64,000 nt of DNA from a bacterium (GCA_016932385.1 JAFGCY010000098.1:1-64000); one strand, 5' to 3'; positions 1-9,007 are shown, numbered from the stretch's first letter. Numbers and translations: made by a program. The notes: generated by a model from the letters alone, not told the origin.

Positions 1-206
1 GCGAGCGGAGACGCTCGCGCTGCCCCACTTTGGCCTATGGCCTGTCACGGTCCACGCAGGCGTGGACCCTACAGCTCAGCCCGCATCAATCCTGGTCCCT
101 GGTCCCTAGTGCCTTGCTTCCCTTGAACCTTCGCCCTTGAACCTTGAACCTAATGGCGGCCGGGACGGCCGCCCTACCGGAAGGCAGGGCGCACAGCCGT
201 GCGCCC
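1..206. repeat. Palindrome-rich intergenic mosaic
   Basis: This gene-free left edge consists largely of perfect inverted repeats and short direct repeats. Inverted repeats: 1-18 (7-bp arms, GAGA loop), 49-68 (9-bp arms, AG loop), 155-173 (7-bp arms, 5-base loop) and 187-206 (8-bp arms, 4-base loop). Between them are tandem copies of TGGTCCC and three copies of CCTTGAA. No hairpin is followed by a convincing T tract, so these look more like REP-type intergenic repeats than terminators, although any of them could stop transcription from the cytochrome gene that ends at 220. No coding potential is evident. Confidence 0.6.
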
Positions 207-219
207 CTACGATATGCGT

Positions 220-1635
220 CTACTCCGGTTCTGTTTCCGCCGGTGCTTCTGCCTCGACATGCCCACTCGGCGGTTCGTTGATGTCGATACCCATGCGTTC
301 GGCGGCTTCCTCGGCTGTGCTCATATTGCCGCCGTGGTAGATCTGCATTACGTAGCGCGGCCACTCATCCTTGAACGCGGTGGAGTTGAGCTCGTCGTGG
401 CAGCGTACGCAATACTCGTAAGTATGCGATACGACCGGCGGGTCGGGCGGGGCGGTGGTGCCCTTGGGCGCATCCCAGAGGTGCGCCTCGTCGATGTTCG
501 AGTGGCAAACCACGCAGTTCATCGCCGCCAGCTCGTCCATGTTCGGGTCGTAGACCACATGGCAGGGCATGCAGTCCGGGTTGTAGAGCTGATTCTTTTC
601 CTCGAGCGTTTCCAGCGCGTGGCTGTGGCGCGAGGCGGCGTAGGTCTCGTACTGCAGCTCGTGGCAGCCCCAGCACGACTCGGGCGGCAGGTAGAGCTGC
701 TCGATGTCCGTTTTCATCGCCGAGAAGAACTTCTCCTTGAGCTGCGGCCGGTAGCGGCTCGACAGATAGCCCACCACGCGTTCGGCCTCGGGCAGTTCGT
801 CTTTGAGCGCCAACGAGGTGCCGGCGACGGTGAACCCGCCCGGCGCGGGATCGATGTTGATGATGCCCAGGTAGCGCCCCAGGTCCCAGTTGTTGAGCGT
901 CGGCGGTTCGGGGACGAAGTCCCAGTTCGCCGTGGCCTTGTTGCGGCAGCCGGCCAGAAACAGGTCGGCGCTGGTCTCATAGCGGCTGATCATGTCGCGG
1001 ATCCAGGTGCGCTCGCCTTCGAAGCAGAGGATTACGATGTCGGCGTCCTGCCGGAGCTGCGGCAGCAGGCTGTCGAGCGCGGCCTCGGGATCGCTGAAGC
1101 CGGTGCCGTCCTCCAGCTCGAAGGTGACGGCCTCGGGCTGGCTGACGCCGGTGATCGCCACGTCGGCGCCGGCGATCTCCACGGTCACACTGGGCGTCGC
1201 CCAGGGTTGGCCGCCGACTTCGAGGTTGGCGCTGAAGCAGGGGAATTCAGCCAGCTCGGTCAGGCGGGCGATGCCCGCCGCGCCGTGCTGCGCCTCGCGC
1301 ACGCCGAGCTGCATCGCGTCGTAGTGCGCAATATTGAGGATATTCACCACCGCTTCGGCCTTGAACAGCTGGAACTCGCCGGCGTCGGCGACGACGTGCG
1401 CGCCCTCGATGGCCAACAGGGGCTGCTGCTCGCGCAGTTTGTCGATCTGGTGCACGCGGCGTGCCAGACCGCCCAGCTGGTGGGCGCTGCAGCCGCAGGT
1501 CTCCAGGTAGCCGCTCGTATCGTAGTTCCAGACGATCGTGAACGGTTCGTTGGGCGCGGGCTGCGAGCAGGTGTTGGCGACGAAGACCACCAGCGCCAGC
1601 GCGAGGACGGCCAGCAGGACTAACAGGCGTTGCAT
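220..1635 (-). CDS. Exported phosphoesterase-like protein with tetrahaem cytochrome c domain
   Basis: A 471-residue protein with an N-terminal hydrophobic export segment (about 1-22) and a cysteine at 23 that could be a non-ideal lipobox. Residues about 35-300 resemble the UshA/5'-nucleotidase-like metallophosphoesterase fold found beside cytochromes; a CGC motif lies at 47-49, but I do not see the usual metal ligands DxHG or GNHE, so phosphoesterase activity is doubtful. The C-terminal part has four CxxCH haem motifs at 321, 355, 374 and 409. The protein should therefore be an extracytoplasmic electron carrier or redox enzyme. It lies 8 bp after the RidA gene with AGGAG in front of its ATG, so it is probably the second gene of that operon. 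Confidence 0.85.
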   Translation of the reverse strand: MQRLLVLLAVLALALVVFVANTCSQPAPNEPFTIVWNYDTSGYLETCGCSAHQLGGLARRVHQIDKLREQQPLLAIEGAHVVADAGEFQLFKAEAVVNILNIAHYDAMQLGVREAQHGAAGIARLTELAEFPCFSANLEVGGQPWATPSVTVEIAGADVAITGVSQPEAVTFELEDGTGFSDPEAALDSLLPQLRQDADIVILCFEGERTWIRDMISRYETSADLFLAGCRNKATANWDFVPEPPTLNNWDLGRYLGIINIDPAPGGFTVAGTSLALKDELPEAERVVGYLSSRYRPQLKEKFFSAMKTDIEQLYLPPESCWGCHELQYETYAASRHSHALETLEEKNQLYNPDCMPCHVVYDPNMDELAAMNCVVCHSNIDEAHLWDAPKGTTAPPDPPVVSHTYEYCVRCHDELNSTAFKDEWPRYVMQIYHGGNMSTAEEAAERMGIDINEPPSGHVEAEAPAETEPE

Positions 1636-1643
1636 TTCGGCTC

Positions 1644-2159
1644 CTAGCGGATCGAGAAGGTGTAGTCGATCATGACCGGAACGTTCAGCGGCAGGGCTAC
1701 GGCACCGGAGACGACGCGCGTATGTTTGCCGTCGTCACCGAAGATGTTGACCAGCATGTCGGAACAGCCGTTGATCACCTGCGGGTGGGCATAGAAGTCC
1801 GGCGTGGAGGCGACGGCTCCGCGGACGCGCACCACCTCGATGATGCGGTCCAGGTTGCCGTCCAGCGCCACGTTGGCCCAGCCCAGCGCGTTTAGCGTAC
1901 AGATCTGCGCGCAGGTGACGGCTTCCTCCATGCTGACCTCGGCGCCGAGCTTGCCGGTGGTGTAGGGTGCTCCGTCCTGCAACGGGATCATGCCGGAAAG
2001 GTAGAGCATGCCGTTGACGACGGGCAGGTGGATGGCCCAGTCCGCCGGGCTGGATACGCTGCCCAGGTTGACGATCTTATAGGGCAGGTAATTAGCCACG
2101 GGCGGGGCGGGCTCGGGCAGGCTCAGGCCGAGTTGCGCAATGCGTTCTGCAATACCCAT
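1644..2159 (-). CDS. RidA/YjgF-family protein
   Basis: A 171-residue member of the RidA (YjgF/YER057c/UK114) family, whose characterised members hydrolyse reactive enamines/imines from PLP enzymes and form trimers. The N-terminal stretch (GLSLPEPAPPVANY) is typical of the longer RidA-like subgroup that starts with an extra helix, and the family-typical LSGMIP segment lies near residue 55. The length suits that subgroup. There is no Shine-Dalgarno site. TACAAT ends 7 bases before ATG, within an extended -10 (TGGTACAAT), so the mRNA is probably leaderless. It is likely co-transcribed with the downstream cytochrome gene; a functional link is not evident. Confidence 0.88.
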   Translation of the reverse strand: MGIAERIAQLGLSLPEPAPPVANYLPYKIVNLGSVSSPADWAIHLPVVNGMLYLSGMIPLQDGAPYTTGKLGAEVSMEEAVTCAQICTLNALGWANVALDGNLDRIIEVVRVRGAVASTPDFYAHPQVINGCSDMLVNIFGDDGKHTRVVSGAVALPLNVPVMIDYTFSIR

Positions 2160-2166
2160 GGCAGTG

Positions 2167-2172
2167 ATTGTA
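2167..2172 (-). promoter_or_regulatory. -10 box of leaderless RidA promoter
   Basis: TACAAT on the minus strand, preceded by TGG (extended -10), ends 7 bases before the ATG of the RidA gene. Transcription should start one base before or at the start codon. No recognisable -35 hexamer. Confidence 0.6.
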
Positions 2173-2193
2173 CCACCGCCGGTCAGCCCGTTC

Positions 2194-3324
2194 TCAGTCG
2201 CGCGGCGTTTCCTGGATGTCCGGCGGGCCGCCGCCGCTGATCAGGTCCAGCGCGGGAACCTCGATGCCCGGCTCCTCGCGCCGGAACACGAAGATGCCCA
2301 GGATCACCTTGAGCGCCGCCGCGGCCGGCACCGCGACGAGTAGCCCGGCGATGCCGCCCAGCGTGCCGCCGATCAGCATCGCGATGATCACCGTCAGCGG
2401 GTGCAGGTCCATCGTGTTGCCCATCCAGCGCGGCGCCAGCCAGTAGTTCTCGAACAGCTGGATCGCCAGGAAGAACACGCAAATCCACAGGAACTTGTAA
2501 GGATCGGTGGCCAGCACGATCAGCGCGATCGGGAAGAACGCCAGCCATGGGCCCAAGACCGGAATGAACTCGCCGGCGAAGGCCACCAGGCCGAACAGCA
2601 GGGCGTAGTCAATGCCGAAGGCCAACAGCACCAGCGTGACGGTGATGCCGACGAACAGCGCCAGCAGCACGCGGCTGTAGATATAGCTGCCCAGGCTGCG
2701 GTTGACCGCGGTCATGGCGCGGTCGACGTCGGACTGCCAGTGCTGGGCAAAGCAGCCGATCAGCGCCCGGCGCAGGCGCTGGCTGTCCAAGAGCAAGTAC
2801 AAAGTCATCAGCGGCACGATCAGCACCGCGGCCAGGAACGCCGCCGTACCGGACACGAACGTCTGCGTGTAGGTGAAGACGCTGCTGGCGATATCGGGCA
2901 GGCGCCGCTCGATCTCGGAGGTGAACTCGGTGAAGTAATCGGCGATCACCAGCTCGCGGCCGGGCAGGATCTGCCAGCGCATCTCATAGCTGCTGGCGTC
3001 CAGCCGCGCCAGCAGGTCCGGTACGTGGGCGACGAGGTCCTGGACCTGGTTGACGATCACCGGCAGGATCAGCCCGAACAGCCCGAACAGGATGCAGAGG
3101 AACGCCAGGAATACCGTCCAGACCGCGGCCGGCCGCGGCCACTTTTTGTGCAGCCGCTCGATCGGCCAGGACAGGAAGTAGGCCAACAAGCCTGAGATGG
3201 CGACCAGGAAGGCCACCCAGCGCAGGTGGTACAGCGCATAGACCAGCACCAGCGCGGCGATTACCGCCAGCGCTGCCGTGAAGTAGCGCCGAAATACGTG
3301 CGTTACCGGCTCCTGTGCCGACAT
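2194..3324 (-). CDS. AI-2E family transporter (PerM-like)
   Basis: A 376-residue polytopic membrane protein of the AI-2E/PerM family. Hydrophobic segments cluster near the N-terminus (about 20-45 and 60-95), followed by a soluble stretch (about 95-150) and further helices to about 350, the usual family layout. Family members export quorum signals or act as cation/proton antiporters, so the substrate here is unknown. Two consecutive ATG codons are possible starts. A TAGAAT -10 box ends 7 bases before the second one, so I choose the second (MSAQEPV) as a leaderless start. The end lies 34 bp before the RidA gene, which has its own promoter. Confidence 0.88.
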   Translation of the reverse strand: MSAQEPVTHVFRRYFTAALAVIAALVLVYALYHLRWVAFLVAISGLLAYFLSWPIERLHKKWPRPAAVWTVFLAFLCILFGLFGLILPVIVNQVQDLVAHVPDLLARLDASSYEMRWQILPGRELVIADYFTEFTSEIERRLPDIASSVFTYTQTFVSGTAAFLAAVLIVPLMTLYLLLDSQRLRRALIGCFAQHWQSDVDRAMTAVNRSLGSYIYSRVLLALFVGITVTLVLLAFGIDYALLFGLVAFAGEFIPVLGPWLAFFPIALIVLATDPYKFLWICVFFLAIQLFENYWLAPRWMGNTMDLHPLTVIIAMLIGGTLGGIAGLLVAVPAAAALKVILGIFVFRREEPGIEVPALDLISGGGPPDIQETPRD

Positions 3325-3331
3325 CATGTCT

Positions 3332-3337
3332 ATTCTA
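3332..3337 (-). promoter_or_regulatory. -10 box of leaderless AI-2E transporter promoter
   Basis: TAGAAT on the minus strand ends 7 bases before the second of two adjacent ATG codons; no Shine-Dalgarno fits between. Confidence 0.55.
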
Positions 3338-3375
3338 CGCGAAGATTCCGCTCTACGCGACGATTCCGCCGGTTG

Positions 3376-3912
3376 CTATTCCGGCCACTCGCCGTTCTCG
3401 GGCTTGACCTTGGGGATTGTATAGACCTCGACGGTATTGCCCATCGGATCGAGCACCGGGAAGCTCCAGTAGTTGTCCAGGCAGAACATCGGCTTCGCGG
3501 CGAACGTCGGCACGCCGGCGTTGATCAAGGCCTGGACGGTGGCGGCGAAATCCTCCTCGGGGATCAGCACCGACCAACTGGGTACTTCCAACTCGCCGCC
3601 CGGCCAGCCCGGCTGGCTGGCGTATTTATCCGGCACCGGCAGGGTGTTCTCCGCCCGGAAAAACATGAACTCGATATCGCCGAACGCGTAGCACAACCAG
3701 CCCATCTCCGGCTCGTTCATGTAGTTCGTTTCTTGCATGCCCAACAGGTCCGTATAGAACCCGCGCATCGCCTCGACGTCGTTGCACAGCAGGTAAAAGA
3801 ACCTGACTTCCACCTCGGGCTGCTTCGCAGTGGCTTCATCCGCCATCGCCATCCTCCCAACCAGGGTTACTAGTAATATTGACGCAATCAGAACTCTGAA
3901 TATTACGCGCAT
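3376..3912 (-). CDS. Secreted VOC-family (glyoxalase/dioxygenase-like) protein
   Basis: A 178-residue protein with a signal peptide (about 1-24, ending near AMA|DE) and a single vicinal-oxygen-chelate fold domain: an N-terminal FFYLLCNDVEAMRGFYTDLLG half and a C-terminal half ending VLDPMGNTVEVY. VOC proteins bind a metal through a few His/Glu residues. The final GNTVEVY supplies the usual Glu, but the other ligands are not clear, so it could be a binding protein rather than an enzyme. Export of a VOC protein is uncommon. The start is the ATG preceded at 5 bases by GGGAG; an earlier in-frame ATG lacks a ribosome site and would bury the signal peptide. Confidence 0.8.
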   Translation of the reverse strand: MRVIFRVLIASILLVTLVGRMAMADEATAKQPEVEVRFFYLLCNDVEAMRGFYTDLLGMQETNYMNEPEMGWLCYAFGDIEFMFFRAENTLPVPDKYASQPGWPGGELEVPSWSVLIPEEDFAATVQALINAGVPTFAAKPMFCLDNYWSFPVLDPMGNTVEVYTIPKVKPENGEWPE

Positions 3913-3973
3913 ATTAACTCCCATGCCATACATGTGTTAAGCATAACAAAGACTGCGCACAGCGTCAAGTATC

Positions 3974-4708
3974 TCAAGGCGAAGTAGATGTAGCATCCGC
4001 GGAATGTGGTGTATCCTGCGCGTCGCCCGGTGTGATCCGCGCGGCCAACACCAGGAAGTACGCGCCGGCGGCGCAGGCGATGGCCAGCCAGATCACGCCC
4101 CAGACGACGGATGGAATTAACGTCAGTTGCGACAGCACTCGGGCGTCGGACGGCAGATACGAGCGCGCCAGCGTGTCACTGAAAATGTCCATCGGCACAT
4201 ACATCATGCTGACCAGGCCGACCAGTTTGAGGATCAGGTCGCAGGTGTCCTCGCTGAGCTTGATGCCGGCCCAGATCAGCGCGGCGCCCGTCAGCAGCGT
4301 GAAACCGAAGCCGAAGCTGAGGAGCGGCCGGATCCAGATCAGCATGACCACGAGCAGCAGGCTGCCCAGGATGATACACAGCGTCTTGTCCCAGTGCGTG
4401 CGCACCGCCAGGAGCAGGATCGCGCCGCCCCAGAGCAGGCTGCCCAGGTAGCCCGCCGAGGCCACCAGGATCAGGTTGCCGCCCTGGGTGTAGCAGACGC
4501 CGCCCTCCATCGCGACTAGCTCGATGTGGTGCACGCGCCCGCCGGTCAGGACCGCCATCAACCCGTGGCTGAGTTCGTGGAAAAACACGACGAGGATCTT
4601 CAGCGGATAGACCGGCCAATAGTTCCATAAAAAGCCGATCACGATCAGCATGCCGATCAGCGTCAAGAGCTGCTTGAAATTCGTCCGCGTCGGGCGGCGC
4701 TTGGCCAT
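3974..4708 (-). CDS. M50B-type membrane metalloprotease
   Basis: A 244-residue integral membrane protein with an HELSH zinc motif at 44-48 in the first conserved helix region, followed by AGYLGSLLWG near 85-94 and a PMDIFSD segment near 172-178. This is the arrangement of the M50B-like family (bacterial relatives of site-2 proteases). At least six hydrophobic segments are visible. The C-terminal tail (from about 225) is polar and Ser/Thr/Asp-rich. It lacks PDZ domains, so it is not a classical RseP. The substrate is unknown. No Shine-Dalgarno site; a weak -10-like TAAGCT ends 6 bases before ATG. Confidence 0.85.
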   Translation of the reverse strand: MAKRRPTRTNFKQLLTLIGMLIVIGFLWNYWPVYPLKILVVFFHELSHGLMAVLTGGRVHHIELVAMEGGVCYTQGGNLILVASAGYLGSLLWGGAILLLAVRTHWDKTLCIILGSLLLVVMLIWIRPLLSFGFGFTLLTGAALIWAGIKLSEDTCDLILKLVGLVSMMYVPMDIFSDTLARSYLPSDARVLSQLTLIPSVVWGVIWLAIACAAGAYFLVLAARITPGDAQDTPHSADATSTSP

Positions 4709-4714
4709 GGCGCA

Positions 4715-4720
4715 AGCTTA
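4715..4720 (-). promoter_or_regulatory. Possible -10 box of M50 protease gene
   Basis: TAAGCT fits TAnnnT and ends 6 bases before ATG, the same geometry as other leaderless starts here, but the hexamer is weak. Confidence 0.35.
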
Positions 4721-4759
4721 GCACCCGCCGGGGCTTGGCTCAATCGTGGCCGGATCCGG

Positions 4760-7567
4760 TTAATCGGGCGGCGGCACTCCGGCGTTGCCTAGCAACCGGT
4801 ATCCACCGAGTTTGCCGGCATTGGTCGTGCTGTTCCACGAGTAGATCTGCAGGTAGTACGTGCCCGCGTCCAACACAATCTCGATGTTCTCGTCGTCCGT
4901 GGTACTAGTGCTCGAGGCCAGTGCCGTTGAATAATCACCCGAGGCGTACAGCCGCATATCGATGTCGCAGACGGCGTCGAACAAATCCAGGAAGAAGTTG
5001 ACTTCCTGCTCCGAACTCAGCGTAAAGCGGAACCAGTCGTCCGGATCCCCGAACGGTCCTTCATCTTCGGGGATTGGCCCGACCTGGCCCCAGTAGTTGA
5101 CGAAGTTGAACGCCGGCAGGATATCGGCGGCGGAGGCGTCGGCGGCGGTGTTGGCCTCATCCTGGTCGTTGTTGGGCTCGCTTTCGCTGTCCGCCGAGCC
5201 CGTGACGGTTATCGTGCGCGTGGTAGTGTCCGTCCGCGGCGGATCATAGGTATCCGTCACGGTCAAACGCACCTGGAAAGTGCCGGTCATGAAGTACTCG
5301 GCATAGGCCAGCTTCGGGTCGGTGCTGGTCGAGGTTTTCGTTAAGTCGACGATACCGTTGCCGTCGAAATCCCATTCATACTGGGTAATTGCTCCGGTAC
5401 TGGCCGAGGCGTCGAGATCGACCAGCAACGGGCGATTGCCGCTGCTCGGCACGGCGGTGAAACTCGCGACCGGTCCGTCACCGAACGCCGTAATCGTGAC
5501 CGTATCTTCGTCGGTCAGGTCTTCATTGTCAGTGACGCGGACCTTGGCCTGGTAAACGCCGGCGATGGTGTAGTTGTGCGAGGTGGTCGGCGTCGTGCCC
5601 GTATTCTGGTCATAGGTGCCGTCGCCGTCGAAATCCCACTCGTACTTGACCAGCGGGAAGCCGTCCGGGTCGCTGCTGCCGCTGGCATCGAAACTGACGT
5701 TGACCGGGATATCGCCCGAGGTCGGCGTCGCCGAGATATCCGCGATCGGCGGCTGTCCGGTGTAGGTTTCCAGTTCATACTCGGCGGATTCCAGATCTTC
5801 GTTGTGGACGTAGATCTCCCAGTAATAGGTTCCGGCGGCGGCGAACTCGTAGGTCATCAGCTCGTTGTCGGAAGTCGAGGTCGCGCTGTCGATCTGCGTG
5901 GTGCCGTCGGTGTCGAACAGGTGCATGTCCAGGTCCGAATCGGCGTGCCGGTGGTACATCTGGAAGTTCACCCAGCCCGGGGCCGGAACATTGACGATGT
6001 ACCAGTCATGGAAATCGCCGTCATAGCCGTCGATGCCGCAATGGCCGTACCAATGCTGAGTCTCGAGGCCCGGCCAGGTGTTGCCGGTGGCGTAGGTATC
6101 GTTGTCCTCGGTTTCGTGGTAGATCTTGACCTCTACCTCGGCCGTATCGGTCGCATCGTCGTCGTCGGTGACGCGCACCACGGCGTTGAACAGGCCACCG
6201 GAGTTATAGGTGTGTGTTTTCGTCGACGTACTGCTGGCTGAGTCATAAACACCGTCGCCATCCCAGTCCCATTCGTACAGCTCGATCGTGCCATCTGTAT
6301 CGGTCGAGCCGCTGGCATCGAACAGCACGCTCGTGCCTTTTGGACCCTTGTCCGGCGACGCCGTCAGGTCCGCGACCGGCGGTTCGTTGGTTGTTTCCGG
6401 GGTGACCTTGATTGTCACTGAATCGGTATCGCTGACGTTAAGGTTGTCGAAGACCCGCACGGCCGCATTGAAGGTGCCGAGGCTGGCATAGGTATGCTCG
6501 GTGGTCAGCGTGGTGCCGGTGTCCGTCTCATACGTGCCGTTGCCGTCGAAGTCCCATTCCACCAGGGTGATGCTGCCGTCGGGATCGAAACTGGTACTGG
6601 CGTCGAAGCTGACGGCCTGGCCCACTTCGATGTTGGTCGGATTGGCCGTCAGATGCGCTTCCGGCGGTTCGTTGGACGGATCGTTGACCGTGATCGTGGT
6701 GACCTTGGTCGTCAGGCCGCCGCGGTCGTCGATCAGCTTCATCTTGGCGTCGTAGGTTCCCGCGGCGCTGTAGTTATGCGAAACGATCCCCAGGCCGGAG
6801 GTGGAATCCTCATAGAAGTTGTTGCCGTCCAGGTCGTATTCGACGATGACGATGTGGCCGTCCAGGTCCGTGCTGGCCGAGCTGTCGAACTCGACGTCGA
6901 GCGGGAAGTCGCCGATGGTCTTGTCGGCGGTGAACACGCCCCGCGGCGGGATGTTGGCGCCGATCCGCACCCAATCGAGCACGGGATTGCCGGTGCCGGT
7001 CAGCACGACGGCGATATACAGCTCGCCGGCCGGGCCGATCATCGCGCCCAGGTTCGGCACCGCTACCGTGCCGTCTTCCGCTTGCGTGTACCACATCCAC
7101 ATTTCGTCGTCCATGTAGCCGACGCCGACGTAGATATCGGACAGGTTGGCCGGCGCGGTGCTCCAGCCCAGGCACAGTTCTTCCGCGTCGGCGTAATCGT
7201 CCAGCGTGAACGTGTAGATGGCATACGCCAGGTCGCTTGTGCTCATGTTACTCGGCGGCTGCCAGGTCGGGCTGAACTGCGCGCCGGTGCCGGTGTCCTC
7301 GACTTGCTGTCCCATGGTATCGCTGTAGAGCGCGCCGTCCGCCACACGGTCGGCGATCTCGTAGGAGACCAGCTTGCTGAGTTCGGCCGGAGTCGGCAAA
7401 CCGAAGGGATTGTCCGGGGTCCCGTCCTGGGGCTGCACCTCCGGAGTCGCGGTCGCGCCCGGCGATTCCGGCAGATACCCGCTAGTGGCGCAAGCTGCCA
7501 GCAATGACATGAGCGACAGGCCTGCCAGCAAGACCAGATTCGCGAAGATAGCACGGCCACGGTACAT
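4760..7567 (-). CDS. Large lipoprotein with five PKD and two PPC domains
   Basis: A 935-residue surface lipoprotein with lipobox LLAAC at about 22-26. After a roughly 170-residue N-terminal domain there are three PKD domains, recognised by PxA...FDAS...DGxI..YEWDFDGdG motifs, then a PPC (bacterial pre-peptidase C-terminal) domain with an ExEDND opening and a WY.I core. Two more PKD domains follow, then a second PPC domain opening with SEPNND. No peptidase domain is present, so it is probably a structural or binding protein on the cell surface. The start is supported by AGGAGG 5 bases before ATG. Its architecture is related to, but distinct from, the dockerin-bearing lipoproteins at 26-36.6 kb. 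Confidence 0.9.
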   Translation of the reverse strand: MYRGRAIFANLVLLAGLSLMSLLAACATSGYLPESPGATATPEVQPQDGTPDNPFGLPTPAELSKLVSYEIADRVADGALYSDTMGQQVEDTGTGAQFSPTWQPPSNMSTSDLAYAIYTFTLDDYADAEELCLGWSTAPANLSDIYVGVGYMDDEMWMWYTQAEDGTVAVPNLGAMIGPAGELYIAVVLTGTGNPVLDWVRIGANIPPRGVFTADKTIGDFPLDVEFDSSASTDLDGHIVIVEYDLDGNNFYEDSTSGLGIVSHNYSAAGTYDAKMKLIDDRGGLTTKVTTITVNDPSNEPPEAHLTANPTNIEVGQAVSFDASTSFDPDGSITLVEWDFDGNGTYETDTGTTLTTEHTYASLGTFNAAVRVFDNLNVSDTDSVTIKVTPETTNEPPVADLTASPDKGPKGTSVLFDASGSTDTDGTIELYEWDWDGDGVYDSASSTSTKTHTYNSGGLFNAVVRVTDDDDATDTAEVEVKIYHETEDNDTYATGNTWPGLETQHWYGHCGIDGYDGDFHDWYIVNVPAPGWVNFQMYHRHADSDLDMHLFDTDGTTQIDSATSTSDNELMTYEFAAAGTYYWEIYVHNEDLESAEYELETYTGQPPIADISATPTSGDIPVNVSFDASGSSDPDGFPLVKYEWDFDGDGTYDQNTGTTPTTSHNYTIAGVYQAKVRVTDNEDLTDEDTVTITAFGDGPVASFTAVPSSGNRPLLVDLDASASTGAITQYEWDFDGNGIVDLTKTSTSTDPKLAYAEYFMTGTFQVRLTVTDTYDPPRTDTTTRTITVTGSADSESEPNNDQDEANTAADASAADILPAFNFVNYWGQVGPIPEDEGPFGDPDDWFRFTLSSEQEVNFFLDLFDAVCDIDMRLYASGDYSTALASSTSTTDDENIEIVLDAGTYYLQIYSWNSTTNAGKLGGYRLLGNAGVPPPD

Positions 7568-7744
7568 CGGACCCTCCTGGGCTGCCGCGCAATTTGCTCC
7601 CGACCCGCGGCACCACCACAGCGATTATACCGTCATATTGTGATGCGCTTCACGGACAAAATGTAGCGCGGGTACAGGCTTGCCGCGGCTTTGTCTGGAA
7701 TGCGCCGGTTATGCCATTCGGGTGGCGAAAGGTTGCCGTTTGGG

Positions 7745-8344
7745 TTAGTCGTACTCCCAGTAAGCGCGGGTCTGGCCGCTTTTACAGCGCGCGCAGCCGC
7801 GAGCGATCGCCACGAATGATGAAAGCTGGCGGTAGTAGTACGGCGTCCGGCTGAGATCAACCCACCGCGTTTCGGCCCAGTCCGTCTTGACTTCGAAGGC
7901 GTCTTCCTTCTGGCGCACGCGGATCCATTGCTCCTCGCTGTCGCCGGGCAGCGCCCAGCGCACGTGGTAGCCCAGGGGCAGCTCGATCGACTGCGTACCT
8001 TCGCCGGCCGCCTCGTAGCCGTAATAGAAGGGCTGCTGCATCGCGTAGTCCAGGTCCAGGTAGAGCAGGCCGCCCGAGACCTCCCAGACGAGCATCGGGC
8101 CTTCCTCGGTGATGTACTCGCCGTCGCCGAGCGGGCCCATCCCGCTGACGAACAACTCGCCGCTGGGCCGCGCCAGCCCGTCTAAGTAGATTTTCCCCGC
8201 GAAGCAGCAGCGTTTCTGGCCGTAATAATCGTCGTAATAGCTGATGTGCCGCGTGGGGGTCGAGTTGCCGCCGCCACAGGCTGCAAGGATAGGCAGGACC
8301 GCTGCAATGACAAAAATAATAACAACGAAGCTCTTACAACGCAT
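7745..8344 (-). CDS. Hypothetical lipoprotein
   Basis: A 199-residue protein with a clear lipoprotein signal (MRCKSF..., lipobox ILAAC followed by Gly). The mature part is Tyr/Trp-rich and ends with a Cys-containing tail (ARGCARCKSGQ). I do not recognise a family. The start is the ATG 3 bases after GGGAGGTC; an upstream in-frame ATG would add 13 residues and lacks a ribosome site. A TACAAT -10 box lies about 45 bases upstream, so this gene has a normal leader. The 177 bp between this gene and the PKD lipoprotein downstream hold nothing I can identify. Confidence 0.72.
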   Translation of the reverse strand: MRCKSFVVIIFVIAAVLPILAACGGGNSTPTRHISYYDDYYGQKRCCFAGKIYLDGLARPSGELFVSGMGPLGDGEYITEEGPMLVWEVSGGLLYLDLDYAMQQPFYYGYEAAGEGTQSIELPLGYHVRWALPGDSEEQWIRVRQKEDAFEVKTDWAETRWVDLSRTPYYYRQLSSFVAIARGCARCKSGQTRAYWEYD

Positions 8345-8507
8345 GGTGACCTCCCAGAGCCACATGCAGCATATGTTGATCACTACATTGTACTGCGCGT
8401 TTGTGCTGATTGCAGCAATTACCCGCGATAAACCACGTTTCTCGGTTATTGGACGTGCGGAACGTGCCGTTTTGTTTTAGAGCAGCGGACTTCCGGCCGG
8501 CAATCGG

Positions 8508-8957
8508 TCAGATCTTCTTGAACAGCTTGGCCAGGTAACGGTGCACATTGTGCGGGAAGCCGATCTTGGGCATGAACAGCAACGGGCAGCCGCTGACCGG
8601 CTCCATGTTGTGCTCCAGCGCCAATTGCTCGGTGTCGTCATTGAACGCTTCCAGGACCAGCCAAACATGCTTGATGCCGGCGAGGGCGACGTCCTCCAGC
8701 GCCTTGGGCGTCTTCTCGGTGCTGAGGATGATGATCGCGCTGTCCGCCGCCGGGCTGATCTCCACGGCCGAACGTACCGCCGGCAGGTCGCCGATCCATT
8801 CGGCGCTGGGATGCACCGGAATAAAGGCGGCATCGCGTCTGAAGTTCTTCAACTCCTCGAGCAGCGCAGCCGCGAAGCCCTTGCCGGTGCGCTTGAGCCC
8901 GTAATACGCCACGCGCTTCATGTTGTTGAGGAATTGATCCTGGTTCTTCGTGCCCAT
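8508..8957 (-). CDS. CoA-binding domain protein
   Basis: A 149-residue single-domain protein of the CoA-binding family (Rossmann-like, as in YccU and succinyl-CoA ligase alpha N-termini). The strand-turn VAYYGLKRTGKG near residues 16-27 and the VWLVLEAFND segment fit the fold. Family members are small cytosolic proteins of unclear role. GCxLLF near the C-terminus matches the typical GCPLLF end. A TAGAAT -10 box lies 21 bases upstream and AAGGCG may serve as ribosome site. It is divergent from the first 5'-nucleotidase gene. Confidence 0.78.
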   Translation of the reverse strand: MGTKNQDQFLNNMKRVAYYGLKRTGKGFAAALLEELKNFRRDAAFIPVHPSAEWIGDLPAVRSAVEISPAADSAIIILSTEKTPKALEDVALAGIKHVWLVLEAFNDDTEQLALEHNMEPVSGCPLLFMPKIGFPHNVHRYLAKLFKKI

Positions 8958-9007
8958 ATGTTCGCCTTGACCGCATCTATTCTAGCGCACATGGCATCCA
9001 AGTAACA

